Shown here piece after piece: positions 1-12,211 of a stretch of DNA of 64,000 bases. The notes beneath the pieces are model-generated. The model was not told the DNA's origin and did no database searches. It was given only the letters and a program-made list of their open reading frames with translations. The stretch covers positions 211,518 to 275,517 of the forward strand of contig PUQB01000339.1 of the NCBI GenBank assembly GCA_003024785.1, read 5' to 3'. The translations under genes and the position numbers were made by a program. Position 1 is the first letter of the stretch, and each line of letters starts with the position of its first letter. This DNA comes from Selaginella tamariscina. Lineage: Eukaryota > Streptophyta > Lycopodiopsida > Selaginellales > Selaginellaceae.

Positions 1-1150
1 CATACTAACTGGCAAGAAAGAAATGAGACCATTTTTTGTGGTTTATGGAGCTACTCAGAGTCTACACGTAATGCTGCAGCTTAACACACCATGATGCTAC
101 ACGGAGTAACTCTCCTGGGATTGATTAAAACATGCTTATTAGACACCTCGCCAGTCTCTAAAGTGACAGACACGGTACAGAAGTATCCTGACTAATTCTT
201 TCACGATATCCTTACAGGTAACTACTGCATCATGCATACAAATGACGAAACCTCGGACAAGACATGGGGACAAGAATTACCTGCAAGCAGTGGACCACCG
301 AAGCCCAATCCAGGCTGGTGTTACTGCTCAACGGGTTCTCCATTGAAAGCTTCAGTCTCCCAACCGAGCAACACGATTTTGTACGTTGCTTGATACAAAA
401 CGGCTACCCCCTTCAAATCCAGCAAATGGTAGCTTCAGTCTTGACAACGTTGCCGTTTTGATAAGATTACTGTTGGTCTATGCGCAGCATTTGAGAAAAT
501 CAAGCAAGTGAAGAACGAACCTGTTGGTGTACATGTGGTTGCTCACTGAGTATCGATACATATGTCCTTGATGGGAGGCTATCTGCAAGCATCACAAGTC
601 TCTTCACTCATTTGCACAAACTCCTCCGTGTTCTTTGACCTTGTCCCATCAGCGCTCACTAAAACTATCCAATACAATAGGAATAGGATTATCCCTGATG
701 CCTGCGATCACTGACAAAACTTGGTTGCAAATTTCTATGGCAATCCTCGGCAAGCAACTCCAACCCATATATACCAGATACACATGATCGTCATATATAT
801 GTGTTGTTTCAGTAGCCCATAAAAGTAAATTCGCGCACACACACACACCTGCTCGCTGAGGTCAAGCTTAGCACAGTCGATAGCTTGTCTGCACAATCTA
901 CTCGGGTGTATTACCAAAAAGTAACAAGAACCGGCCACGATTGGCAACACAAACAAGCAGTACCAATGGGAGGCCTACCAGACGTGCGCAAGATTTCTCT
1001 AGGGGAAGCTGGTGTGAATGTTGGAAACTTGTCCGAATTCAGCCACGCGAGGATCTAACCTGTGGCGAGCACCCACAGTATCTTAGATTTTAGGGCTCAA
1101 GGCTAGTGCTAATGTCGAAGAGGAAATGGCAGGACGACGTGAGTGACTGC
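1..1150. other. No supportable gene
   Basis: Only short open frames on both strands and a small CA tract near 838-850. No recognisable domain and no convincing splice-bounded exon. It could hold decayed 5' sequence of the NTPase pseudogene that follows, but nothing shows this. Confidence 0.5.
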
Positions 1151-1167
1151 ACCAGGAGCTCGTAGAT

Positions 1168-2878
1168 TTGTTCGCTGGGCGAGGTCCCGAGTTTCTATGG
1201 GACACAAGCATCCGCTTGCAGCTCAGGTGGCCGAGTCTCCAAATCGCTTCTGGACTTGATGGGCAGGTGCCAAAGCGCTCTTTGAAGCAGTATCGCGGCT
1301 CTCTCCTGGTAAGGAGATGCAGATCCTCGGTGCTCAGGGCTCCGGAAGAGCACCGTCATGGCCACGATCGCGGCGTTTCTCCATGGGAATGGGAAGTGGG
1401 GTGTGTACGTCAGCGGACACCAGTTCACATTTTCGCCTGTAATTGCTTTGCGGCAGGCTTTGTTGCTGTGTTACTCAGGAGTTGAAGAGGAGCCTGAAGT
1501 GGCGGAACTCTTGGGAGTGGATAATCTGCCTGACCTGGTGGAGTGGTGCACCTACAGGTCTCTGTTGCTTGTGGTGGATGATTGGGATAAGGTGGAAAAG
1601 CAGGAAGATTGCCGCAATGCCCTGATGTCAGCGCGACTAGGCAATATCCTCATAAGGATTTCCTCGACCAACAGCAGAGAACGTTATGCGTGGGAGACGA
1701 GTGATAAGGCTAGCGATTACATTCGAACGGAAGAGTTCGATGGGCCTTTCACTCAACCGGAGCTTCAGACATGGCACTCGCATGCAGAGTTATCCAGGGC
1801 GAGTCTGAAGAAGCTGGATTACTTTACTGGTTGCATGCCGCAGCTGATGCGGTTCTATGCGGAATGTAAAGATGACACGAGTTTATGCAGAGGTTATTGC
1901 GGCCCGTGACTAACAAGATACATAGCGAGCTAGGAGAGAAGCTCAAGGACAAGGAAAGCGTGGAAGCTGCTCTAGAATTGGTGACAAGCCACGACGGTCT
2001 TGCAATCCCAGCGTTGCTGGAGGGAATGAAGCTGTCGTGCTTCTTTAAGGTGGAATACCGCTACCGTATCCTGTGCCCTTACCTACGGTCTGTGGCAGAA
2101 AAGATGATCTTGGATGAAGGATCGAAGGTGGAGAAGCGGCTGCTAGTGGATGATATACAGGTCTGGATTGCAGCTATTCAAACAGCGCTTGAAGCCGATG
2201 TGGGTGCTAGAAATCCTGCCCGGATTGGGTGGAACGTGGAGGGCTTGGTCATTGGGGCGATCCGAGTTCAGGGACAGGTGCTTCCGGAGTATCCGTTTGC
2301 GGTTTACAGGACTTATGGTCGTAACAGGAGCTGGAGGTTCTCAGGTCGCTGAAGAGTATGTTTTGAGGCATGGCGTCTTGCTGGGTCCTGTAGCCTTGAA
2401 CGAGAAAGCGTTGGATATTGTCTACATCATACTCAAGGAGGGCGTTCTGCATATCATAGCTCTGCAGATATCAGTTGCTCAGTGGAAGACGAGGGAGGGC
2501 AAGAAGTCCCATGAAACTTGGAGGAAGGAAGTTCTGCCGAAATGGAAGCCAGCAGGGGTCAGTGTTCAGGCCAAGTTTCTCTACCTTATGCCCGCAGCAG
2601 TAACGCTGGAAGATATCTCCAACGTGGAAGTGAGGAAGTTTTCAGAAATCTGTCCGCGACTGTGCTTCCTCGACGCCCTTACGCTGGACGAGCCTCCGCC
2701 TGTGCAGAAATCCGCTAAAAAGAAGTGTGCGGGCACCAGGAAGGATGGAGGGAATTGTGGAAATACCTCGATATGTCTAGACTGCAACGTTGAAGGCTAT
2801 TGTCCGTGCAAATGGTTTTGCTATCGTCATGTTGCATTTTCTAAAAGATTCTATAAAGAGACTTATGTAAACGAGTAA
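1168..2878 (+). pseudogene. Frameshifted P-loop NTPase, Crinkler/RHS-like
   Basis: Three or more overlapping frames together encode one protein. Near 1263-1345 it reads into a Walker A motif (GAQGSG then KST), but a missing A at about 1345 breaks the frame inside the motif. A Walker B-like segment follows (LLLVVDDWD, about 1563-1590). Further frame changes fall near 1885 and 2330. The C-terminal part (2350-2877) is open and ends in a Cys/His cluster (CAGTRKDG..C ... CPCKWFCYRH) that looks zinc-binding. The order NTPase, helical region, nuclease-like tail and Cys cluster recalls Crinkler or RHS-type proteins, which are often linked to mobile DNA; this family call is from memory of their general architecture. 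At least the 1345 and 1885 breaks look like one-base losses in short homopolymers, so sequencing error is possible. No promoter was identified. Confidence 0.55.
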
Positions 2879-2906
2879 ACTATCTATATATATAAATCGA
2901 ACGTAC

Positions 2907-4766
2907 TCACACTTTCCTGCTAGCCTTCTTCTTCAAGAACTCAGGAACTTCCGTCACCTTTTGTCTCCGTTTACTCCTCTCCCAGTCGTATATATCATCA
3001 TCCACAGTCTTGTACGGACCCTCTTCCGTACTACCAACATCCTCAAATCCGGTAGCAATAACCGTCACTCTAATCATCCCCTTAAACTTCTCATCAATGA
3101 CAGCCCCAAATATAACATTTGCATTGGGATGCGCTATACTGTATACTTCTCAGCAACCACGTTGACTTCATGCAAAGTTAACTCCGGTCCACCTGTCACA
3201 TTGTAGACGACTCCCATTGGTTTGACGGAATGTCGGAGGAGAGGAGACATAACTGCCGATTGAGCGACAGTCTCGGCCCTGTCGTTTCCTGTTCCTTCAA
3301 CACCGATCCCCAGCATGGCACTCCCGGCGTTAGACATAACCGCTCTGACGTCAGCAAAGTCAACGTTCACTAGTCCCGGGACAGTGATTATGTCGGAGAT
3401 TCCCTGAACACCTTGACGGAGAATGTCGTCGGCTAGACCGAAAGCGTCGACAATGGACGTGCTGGTTGTAACGGTCTCGAGTAGTTTGTCGTTTGGGACC
3501 ACAACAAGTGTGTCGGATGCGTTCTTCATTGACTGTGTACCCTTTTCTGCTTCCGTTGCCCTTTTCTTGCCCTCGAATGTGAAGGGTTGTGTTACGATTC
3601 CTATAGTTAGAGCACCCATCGCCTTGGCTAATCTTGCTACGACTGGTCCTGTATATTCGACATACATATGCATACACTGTACAGATATATGTGTGTCGGA
3701 GTATGGACATAACACATGAAACTGTGTACGCACATATACGCGCAAGTCTATGCATGCATACTAGAAATGGAGAGCTGTACAAGCATAATATTAAATAGAA
3801 AGCTTCATTATGGGCTATGTATACATATGCATGTATATATGTATGTGAAATAGTAATATGTATTATAGAGTTACACGCCTACCTGCACCGGATCCAGTAC
3901 CACCACCCATTCCAGCAGCAATAAAGATAAGATCTGCACCTTCCAATGCCATGGATAGCTCTGCCAATGACTCTGTTGCTGCTTCTTCACCAACCTCAAT
4001 CCTTCCACCTAAAACCAACACGAAGGTTAACACAAACACGTAGTGTGTTGTCCCTTCGTTCGAGGTTCCTAAAAGTATGCTTATAACATCTCTCTCTCTC
4101 TCTCTACATACTCACTTAGATTCGCCTACATAAGCGTTCAGAATACATATAATGTACAACTTAACTAAGTCTTTCCACCCCGTGTGTGTGTGCGTATGTG
4201 GGCAGAAACACACACGCATTTGTGTGTGTGTATGCGTGTGTGTACGTATACGCACCTGCACCCCTACCGAAGGTAGTTTCTTTTCCAATTTGCAACTTGT
4301 TGGGGGCTATGGAGCGGTTTAATGCTTGAGCATCTGTATTTACGGCCCAAAACTCAACATTAGGGAGTTTAGCGCTAACCATCTGGTTAACTGCATTGCA
4401 TCCACCACCTCCAACTCCCACCACTTTAATTACGGCCCTGCCTGCCATGTTTAGAGCTCCACCCTTCGATGTTTTCACGTCTATAACTTTGCTCTGATCT
4501 GCTGCATAAAACTAATTTGTTAAAACAAATAACACACACACACACACACATGCATGTACATATGTTTAAGTATATGTAGAGATTTGATCATATATGTGCG
4601 TATATTTTGAGGCGTACATACTGTATAGTTATGTTTATACTTATCCTTACGGTCTTATAAATCATCCAATATTGTCGGTGTATAAAGATGTATGCGTGTT
4701 GAGTATATAGTACTATATACAACACACACACACACACGTGCATATGTGTGTGTGTGTGTGTCTATG

Positions 4767-4836
<70 letters not shown>

Positions 4837-5510
4837 TGTATGTGTATATATGCATAGAATTACATATGCTTGTGTCTTTGTGTGTGTTTGCATACACGTA
4901 TACGAAACCGTAGAGAAGTTGATTTGTCATTTGATGAAGTCAAGACTGTGCATATATATGTGTGCTGCTAGTGGCATGATTTTCGATCTCTTTAATCTTG
5001 CTGCACAATGTGCAAATACATGTCTGTCTATATTTTCTCATAACATACACGCATACACAGATTTATGTGCATATATGTATGTATATATAATATTATGTAT
5101 ATGCATAAACATTTATGCATGTATAGATACATGCATGCATATGTATCAGGGGGGGTGTGTGTGTGTGTGTGAGCAAAATTTAACCAACCAGTTTGTCAAT
5201 GTGCACACACACACACACACACGCACTAATGTGTATTACCTGGAAACCTTGCCGCAGAATCATGCTCGTTGCTCCATGAATGAACGTCTTCAATCACAGG
5301 AATCACTCTACTACTGCAAACTTTAAACCTGCTCCTACATTCGTGACCCCGATATCCCATGAATCCCACAGAATCCCGCCTGTGCACTGCCTTGTACGGA
5401 TAAAACTCCAGATGGGTTGTACGACATTGGCATGGAGTAGATGGGTTCTTCGTGGTTGGGCATGAAACAGCGGGCCTTGGTGGATTCCTGAATGACCCCA
5501 ACGCTTCCAT
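2907..5510 (-). CDS. ftsZ: Plastid division GTPase FtsZ (FtsZ2-like), four exons
   Basis: FtsZ polymerises with GTP into the plastid division ring. Inferred exons, all with GT-AG borders: 5510-5240, 4501-4256, 4008-3883 and 3648-2907, about 461 residues in all. Exon 1 starts MEALGSFRN and encodes a Ser/Arg-rich segment typical of a chloroplast transit peptide. Exon 2 carries the nucleotide-binding GGGGCNAV. Exon 3 carries the tubulin signature GMGGGTGSG. Exon 4 carries the T7 loop NVDFADV. The C-terminus has [10 protein letters not shown], matching the conserved core peptide of plant FtsZ2 that binds the membrane anchor; FtsZ1 lacks it. FtsZ3 of seedless plants cannot be excluded. In exon 4 the frame stops at 3134-3136, while the expected continuation ([12 protein letters not shown]...) lies in another frame, so one base appears lost at about 3145-3150. 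This is either an assembly error or a recent inactivation. Exon 2 begins at a tandem NAGNAG acceptor. Confidence 0.9.
4768..4833. repeat. (TA)n microsatellite in ftsZ intron 1
   Basis: About 33 TA dinucleotides, preceded by (TG)n near 4744-4760 and (CA)n near 4722-4736. Intron 1 of ftsZ also holds (CA)n at 4531-4550 and 5202-5222. Such tracts are typical of the introns in this window. Confidence 0.9.
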
Positions 5511-5675
5511 GCCTATTTATCTCTTTTCCTACATTAATTTTGTCTTGAAATGCATTTCTGAAAATCTGAAAATATGTGCACAGGAATATTATTTATTCTT
5601 GAATATTCTAGAATCATTCTGTGAGTCTTGGATCCTCTCTCTCACATGTGCATTGTGTGCTATGTGAAGGCACGT

Positions 5676-5710
<35 letters not shown>

Positions 5711-8044
5711 ATCTATGTACTGTATTGTATATATATCTGTATATGCTGGTGTGAAACATGAAGTGGATCCACTAATGAGAAATAATAATAATAAAAGATG
5801 CTAGATTATATTGCTATTAATGATTATTATACATCAAAATTATATGATAAAAAATTCTTGTAACAGCAATACAAATGTGTAAGTGTACGTGGTACTCAAA
5901 TGCGAATGCACGATAAATAAGTGTAATGTTTTAACCATATGAAGTCTAACGTCTCCCTTTAAAATAAAATTATTGAAAATATCTTAACCTAAATAATTGT
6001 TCGAAGCAACACATAGCATCATCATCTCGTTTAAACAATTCAGGACAGCCCTAATGAGTTCTCGAGTCGATACTACGATATAACCCCATAACCTACGCTA
6101 AACCAAATCACACCAAACCAAACGAGTCCAATGGCCTATCCAATTCCTAAAGTTTTTTACATATACATTTTCTATCCTTACCTTATAGACATGCTCCTGC
6201 ATATGTCCCATGACATAATAGGAATGATCACCCTTACTGAGTGTAAACCCCTATAGAATCACAAAGGATAACATAATCCATACCTAAGTTTGTGCACAAC
6301 TGCCACAGACAAACATGTAAATTTTAAAAATTATGGATGAAAAAATAAACTCACTACTACGCAAGTGCTTTATGAAAGGGCCTTGCTAATGATACACGTG
6401 TCGAAAAGCACACTTGATTATATAAATGCCCAAAATTTAGCACTCATATTTAAACACAAACATTATGGTAATCTCGTTAGAATCGTCGACCCCTCGGTAT
6501 TAAGTCATAATATAACCCTAAGAGTCACGACCGCGTGGAGGAGAAGGGCAAAACTTTAACATTTAAACCTTTCACAACCGTGTGGAGGAGAGGGCCAAAG
6601 ATTTAACATTTAAATCTTTAAAACATAGACTCAGGCAATATCTTGGATGGGTTATCAGATAGAACAAGTTGATTAACTTATAAATGCAATGTACTCGTTC
6701 AGATTCATCGCAGTTAAGTTAATTCATAAGTTTGAGCAGTGCAAATGGTGTTCTTTAATACCGTAAGTTGGCATATATCACAGAGACCTCTCAATGGTTA
6801 GCATGTTCACACCCACATCTACGCTACTTAATATATGGAATGGCAACCCCTCTTCCCTGCTTTATTTACTTAAGTGGTTGGCACCAAATGTTTTTTATAA
6901 ATAATGATTACTAAATTCTACTTGTGTTTATTAATAATCAGTCAAACACATATTTATACAATACTCGAGTGGTACCCAAAAACATAATTAAGATTATTAA
7001 AGCAATATGAGTATCAAAGTTCAATGTACCTAAAGACTTAATTGAGATTTTTAATAAAAATTATAGTAAATAGGATTTGATATATTAAAGATAAAAAAGG
7101 TTTTAAATGAGAAATCACAAATATATATGTTTCGATTTCTAAATGACAAGCAAAAAATGAGAGAAAGTAACATGAAGTGATATCTTAACAAAGGCATGAT
7201 TGACTTTATTATTATTTAAATCATATTAATTGAATGTGATTGATTCTACTCATATTTATACCCAAGATAGCAACTTTTACATATACTCACTTGCGATCTC
7301 AATATTGAAGGTATTATTATAAATAATATTTACATATGAAAAGCAACACCATCCTATAAAAGAATAAAGTTTAATGAATATAAGTTGATAAAATGAAGAA
7401 ATATTTCTTATAATAAATAATTTAATGGGTAATATTATTTTAATATATAATACAAAACTTTAGCTTTCACTTTTCAAAATTAATATCTGAACCTTAAATA
7501 AACTTATTTACATAAACTAATTGAAAAACACTTTTTAACTTAATAACAATCTTATTTTCAAAAGCCTTTGACATTTATTACAATGTCAGTCACATGTAGA
7601 AAAAATAAGTAATAACAAATATTGAGAAAATAACTAATACTTAATATATAACTTAGTAATTACAATAATATACACACATAAATGTTTTTATATATTTATT
7701 ATATTCTTTATAATTAAGTAAGCATGTAAATTTAAACATGTGTAATATTTTTTACAAGTTATTAACATTTTAATTTATTATAATTTATGATTACATGGAT
7801 TTTATGTGCTATTTTATATTTTAAATTAATTAATCTGATTCTAAGTATGGAAAAAAAATTTACCTTAAGAATAAATTTAGACAATTGATTTAAAATACAA
7901 TTACATAACTAACTATTTAATTATGTCATCATCCCCAATTAATAAAATGGATACAGATATAAAAGCGAAAATAAATATGATAAATTGTTATTTTCAATAA
8001 TTTTGTGGAAATGATTATATATGTACTCAGTGGAAAATGATTTA
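5511..8044. other. Gene-poor AT-rich interval upstream of ftsZ
   Basis: No supportable gene. The first few hundred bases should contain the ftsZ promoter (minus strand), but no motif stands out. A CA/TA tract lies at about 5677-5710. An imperfect 47-bp direct repeat occurs at about 6526-6620 (CGTGTGGAGGAGA... followed by TTTAACATTTAAA). The rest is simple AT-rich sequence. Confidence 0.5.
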
Positions 8045-8371
8045 TTATGAGCTAGAAGAATAATTAAGCAGATCAAAACCTGTCAACTCAGCATAAGTAA
8101 CTATCAGCTTGTGTGGGCAGTGAACACCAGTTCTAGACACAAAAAAGTCCATCATCTTCTTGCGCGGGTCTTCCTCGGTGCACTTCTTCAGATGGTTAAT
8201 TGAGCTCTTTCTTTCTAGAGAATGCTTCCTACCTGAATCTACGTCTTTATGTATGTGACTATTTGAATTACACACCTTCATAGCTTCACAATCGCTGATA
8301 ATCTCCATCCTGTGCCCTGCATAAAAAAGCAAATGGATAAGATTAACATACCATTCTTCTAATTTTAGCAA
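8045..8371 (-). CDS. Possible terminal exon of an unknown gene
   Basis: An open frame on the minus strand ends at 8045. A good splice acceptor (TTTTTTATGCAG) precedes GHRMEIISDC at about 8318, so the supported part is roughly 8318-8045, about 90 residues. The product is Lys/Cys/His-rich in the middle and ends in TYAELTGFDLLNYSSSS. I do not recognise a family. Coding potential rests on the acceptor and on less AT-biased composition than the flanks. No upstream exon was identified between 8400 and 9180. Confidence 0.3.
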   Translation of the reverse strand: MLKLEEWYVNLIHLLFYAGHRMEIISDCEAMKVCNSNSHIHKDVDSGRKHSLERKSSINHLKKCTEEDPRKKMMDFFVSRTGVHCPHKLIVTYAELTGFDLLNYSSSS

Positions 8372-9603
8372 TCTAATTTTCTTTCGGATAAAATTAAAAC
8401 TTACTCATGGTCCTAACAGGTACCGATTAAACATTTAAAGGTATATTTTTTACATAAAATAAAGACAATAATTTTAGATATTATCGATCGTAAGATTCTT
8501 CAAGGCAATTTAAAAAACATAAAAAATTTAATTTGTGATTCAGTATGTATTAAAGGCAACAACTTACATTTGAGAAATGTTTAAAGATGATCATGCACAA
8601 TTTTTAATGAGAAATTATATAAGAAAAATATATGCACGGAACGCTACAAAACAGGTTTGGGAGTTTTTAGGGTGTGTTTAGTAGTTTCTAGTTTTTATTT
8701 TAATTTTCATGTGTTTTAATAAAATTAAAATAAAAAAGACATTTACAAAAGCATGCAGGTCACCCAAATATACTAATATACTCAAATTCAATAAATGTGT
8801 ATAATGTGTAATGTGAGTTATTGCATGTATATAATAAATTAATATAAATTAAAATTATGGTATATAATTTATAAATACAAGTATATAAACGTGAGATTCC
8901 ATATGAATTGTGATTTACACGATGTACGTTAAAAGGACCATCTAACCCATTATTTAATAAAACGATTGACACCTTACACTCCAGAAATAAACAGTCAATT
9001 ACACGTTTAAATAAGTTCTAATTAAACTTTAAATTAGTGTGACGTTGTACCAAATTGCATAAATAGTTGAAAATCACATATGCGTATGACACATACCCAA
9101 AGGTTTTTTTAACAAAGTGTGGGCCTGTCAAGAATCGAGCCCGAGGAGTTTTCGAAAAGTCCAGCGGCCACCAACCATCCGATGACACGTGCATACATCA
9201 CTTTTGAGTATATTCTATTGCATCCTTTCTGTAGATTGCACTCATGACTATGGAGACGATCATACCGGCGGGTGGAATCTGAAATGTGGTGATTGTTCCT
9301 CGTGCTCTCTCAAGGTTGCCTCTCCTACACGCAAACGTTTTGTTTACGCTCTGTTAATCCAGGTTTGCCCCTTGAAATCTCTCCAATTCTCTCCAATTCT
9401 ATGTATAATTTTATTTTAGAATCCCGGATTTTATGAGTAATTTGTATAATTTCCAAATTCAATGATATCTCTGGAAATCACACCATTTCCAGACTGCAAA
9501 TTTTTCTTCATCAGCAAAAATCCCCTTAAATTTGCAAATTACGCGCCAGTTACATTAATCCTGTGTTGCTGCAGGCCAGCTCCAAATAAACAGCAACAGT
9601 AAG
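8372..9603. other. AT-rich spacer and probable 5' leader of the 9.6-kb gene
   Basis: 8372-9100 is AT-rich without a supportable gene. At 9183-9190 there is a G-box-like ACACGTG. A possible leader exon ends at a donor near 9361 (ATCCAG then GTTTGCC) and could be joined to an acceptor near 9577 (TTGCTGCAG), 27 bases before the ATG at 9604. This leader structure is inferred. Confidence 0.35.
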
Positions 9604-9997
9604 ATGGAGTTCATACAGAAATCTGTGAGGCAGCATCCCAGAGTTGTCGCCTTGGTAGTTCTTGGTTTGATCTTCTGCATTGCAGTGTTTTCTCATCCAT
9701 GGAATGCCCACACCCACAGGCAAGCTCAAGTTGAATCAAACCATGTCACCAGTTTCAACCATGGCGCTGACCGAGGGAAAGTGCCTTTGAGACCGGTCCA
9801 GCTGATGATCATAAAGAGGGAACCAGGAGTAGGCGGCTACAGGTTAGAAATAGTGTCAATGTGTATAGCGAGAGACGTGCGTGTGTGTGTCACACATAGA
9901 CAAGTTTTCAAACCTTTACCTTTCTTTTTTCAGGTGGGGAACAATTGAGATAAATGAGCCTGCAAATTACATACTTCAAGTGTTTCAGAGCGTATAA
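9604..9997 (+). CDS. Small single-pass membrane protein, two exons
   Basis: Exon 1 is 9604-9842 and exon 2 is 9934-9997. The intron runs from GTTAGAA to a pyrimidine-rich TTTCTTTTTTCAG, and the joined frame ends at TAA 9995-9997, giving about 100 residues. Residues 14-32 (RVVALVVLGLIFCIAVFSH) form one hydrophobic segment after a short basic N-terminus, as in a signal anchor. The remainder is hydrophilic and ends ANYILQVFQSV. The intron contains a TG tract (about 9881-9890). I do not recognise the family; it could also be the first part of a longer gene. The start is the first ATG after a good 3' splice site. Confidence 0.5.
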
Positions 9998-10269
9998 AAC
10001 TTATTATGTACTTAATGAGATTCTTTCCACTGGCATTTCAACAAACTGCAATTGCCTGAGGGGGCATATGCTACGATAATACTGTGCATTAGACTGAAGT
10101 TTTAATCGTAGTTATTTAATGGTTACTGTGAAAAGTAAATTGGTTTAAGGTTTAGACAAAATTAATCATTATTGACTCTACTCAACTCAATTCATAACTC
10201 AAAAAAAAAACATTATGTTATTCTTTACATGTCTGTTAATGTTCCGGTCTGCTGTTTAGAGCACATGCT

Positions 10270-10740
10270 TGTATATTAATTAAAACTTGTAGTTGTACCT
10301 ACACAGGAAGTTGATATGACATAATTCACAAAACCTGCTCCCTCTCAACAGTCTGAACTCTTCTGTACACGCCTCCTCCCCACATATAAGCCCAAGTTCT
10401 GCACAAAATCAATCTCCCATATCCGCTTTGTAAAGCGTTCATACTGCAGAGTAATGGTCAAGACCTCATGTGTATTTAAACATGATTAAATAATAATTAA
10501 TATAAGGTGTAAGGTTACAAAGGTAATAATAATAATCAATCCAGGAAGAACGTGGTTCACTGAAAGCTATAATGGGCACGGAGAATCTAAAGCAGAAAAA
10601 CATCCCCAAAGTCTGATACCCAATTAGAATACTCCTCACTTCCGCTCTCAAATTTTATTTTTATTTTTTCTCAACATAATTCATTGGTATAACTATTAGT
10701 AGTTTATTATATTAATAAATGCCCTGGTTCAACGAAATTT
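10270..10740. repeat. Dispersed repeat, arm 1 of an inverted pair
   Basis: The stretch with GTACCTAC...GGAAGTT...AAAACCTGCTCCCTCTC (about 10295-10350) recurs in reverse orientation at about 13560-13665. The flanking AT-rich part, ending near GAACCAGGGCATTTA (minus strand, about 10720), matches the 13960-14080 region. The two arms face each other about 3.3 kb apart and enclose the dead secreted-protein gene and the exon-like pieces. No terminal repeats or target duplications could be fixed. Confidence 0.45.
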
Positions 10741-11344
10741 AAGTAAGCTATAACATGTATCAATTTGATATAAAACAACAAATAAACCGAAGTCTACAAT
10801 GTATCCCCTGTAGGATGATGACAATCACCATTTTAGCAAAATCAACATGGGAAGCTAAACTGGTTAGCACATCGAAATCGTTCACAATTGCATACCAAAT
10901 CACCAAATGCAACGATATACAAGACATTTACATATGCAAGTATAGATATCACACACACAGCTATAATATAATATATATATATAATCTTTTTTTTCTAACA
11001 TAATAGTAGCTACACATGCACTGTGTATGTATGTCGTGCAAAAGCTACTTGAGTGCTTATAAACTATGTTAACCAAGGGGACTTGCCTTAATATGGTACT
11101 GTAAATTTATAAAGGAAAGTTTATCCTCTTTTTTTTCGAACTACTCAAATTACACAAATTAATGCCTGAATTAAGATACAATCTTATTCATCTTCCATCA
11201 GAAGTTCCACTGTGGTGAAACAATAACTTAATTGACCGTCTTATACATAGTGCATACATACTGTAACATACATGTTCTTCTTATTCTTTGCATCCTCCTT
11301 AATTCATTAATATGAACACGGTCCTGTTATATGTCATGCGTACT

Positions 11345-11690
11345 AGATGTACTTGATCAACTCATCTCCTAGCCGTAGGATTTCAACGCGCATAGAACCA
11401 TCGTCAAAGGTAACTTCTCCTCCAGGATAATTATGTGCAAGATGTGTCATACAGACTGTTGACTGCATCCCAGAAATCTGCAACATACATTGATATAAAT
11501 CCTCTTCGACGTGTAAGTGCGATCAGTTGTAGTGAATAACCAGGGAAGAACAATCACATAAATCATTTACATTAGTGCTTCTTCTTCCGTTGTAATATCA
11601 TGTTAGAAAGCTAGGACGTGGGGCTTTTACTGTATAAATTACACAAGTAAAAAACCATGCCAAAGCGAAAATGTAAAGCTTGAAGCTCAT
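11345..11690 (-). pseudogene. Dead copy of the secreted cysteine-protein family
   Basis: Reading the minus strand from ATG 11690, the first residues MSFKLYIFALAWFF and the rest of the signal peptide match the intact genes at 29354 and 45882. The frame then hits a stop just after PRPSFLT. A deletion of about 65 bases removes the region for VRV.QYHEGAGG before the ADFWDAVN segment, and the last codons are lost. Upstream sequence on the minus strand (11700-12060) also matches the other copies, including the ATCGATACAGATAGTA block and the CATTCACACTGCTAAGAAAATAC block. It is therefore an old duplicate carrying its promoter. Its upstream 'TTTGCTACGAACACACAGGG' segment has the same orientation as in the intact genes. 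Confidence 0.85.
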
Positions 11691-12211
11691 TTTTTTCTTG
11701 GTCTCGTATTACTATCTGTATCGATATATATGTAGTGGGTTTATGGACAAGGTACTCAACTGTTGCACATGTTGTCCCTGTGTGTTCGTAGCAAATAACT
11801 ATAAGTTGAATGCTATTTTCTAAACGTTCTAGACTAAAACAACCAGCATGAACGGCAGGGAGCGAGTAGGCCTTTACCTTGTAAATAACCACATTGTTTA
11901 TCTACAGAGTACATCACAATGTTAACACATAGCAACCTCCGCTGATTTATTACAGTACTTTCTCTATATACACACTCTTAAGTTTATTAGTGTCTCTTAG
12001 TCCGCTATGCACAATTGTTTTACTGTATTTTCTTAGCAGTGTGAATACTACGGTTGAACTAAATAATAGAGATTGGTCCTAGGTCATGACTGAAGCATTG
12101 CATAACTGTAAAACCTACGGTAATACGTTAATGTTTTCACTTATTGTTAAGTGGTGCGACAATACGATAATAAATAGAGTTGAAATTATGGGTTTTTCAT
12201 TCGTTGGCCAG

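Noticed and set aside
4655..4930. Open frames rich in Tyr-Ile or Thr-His repeats around the TA and CA tracts
   Set aside because: Pure translation of microsatellites inside ftsZ intron 1.
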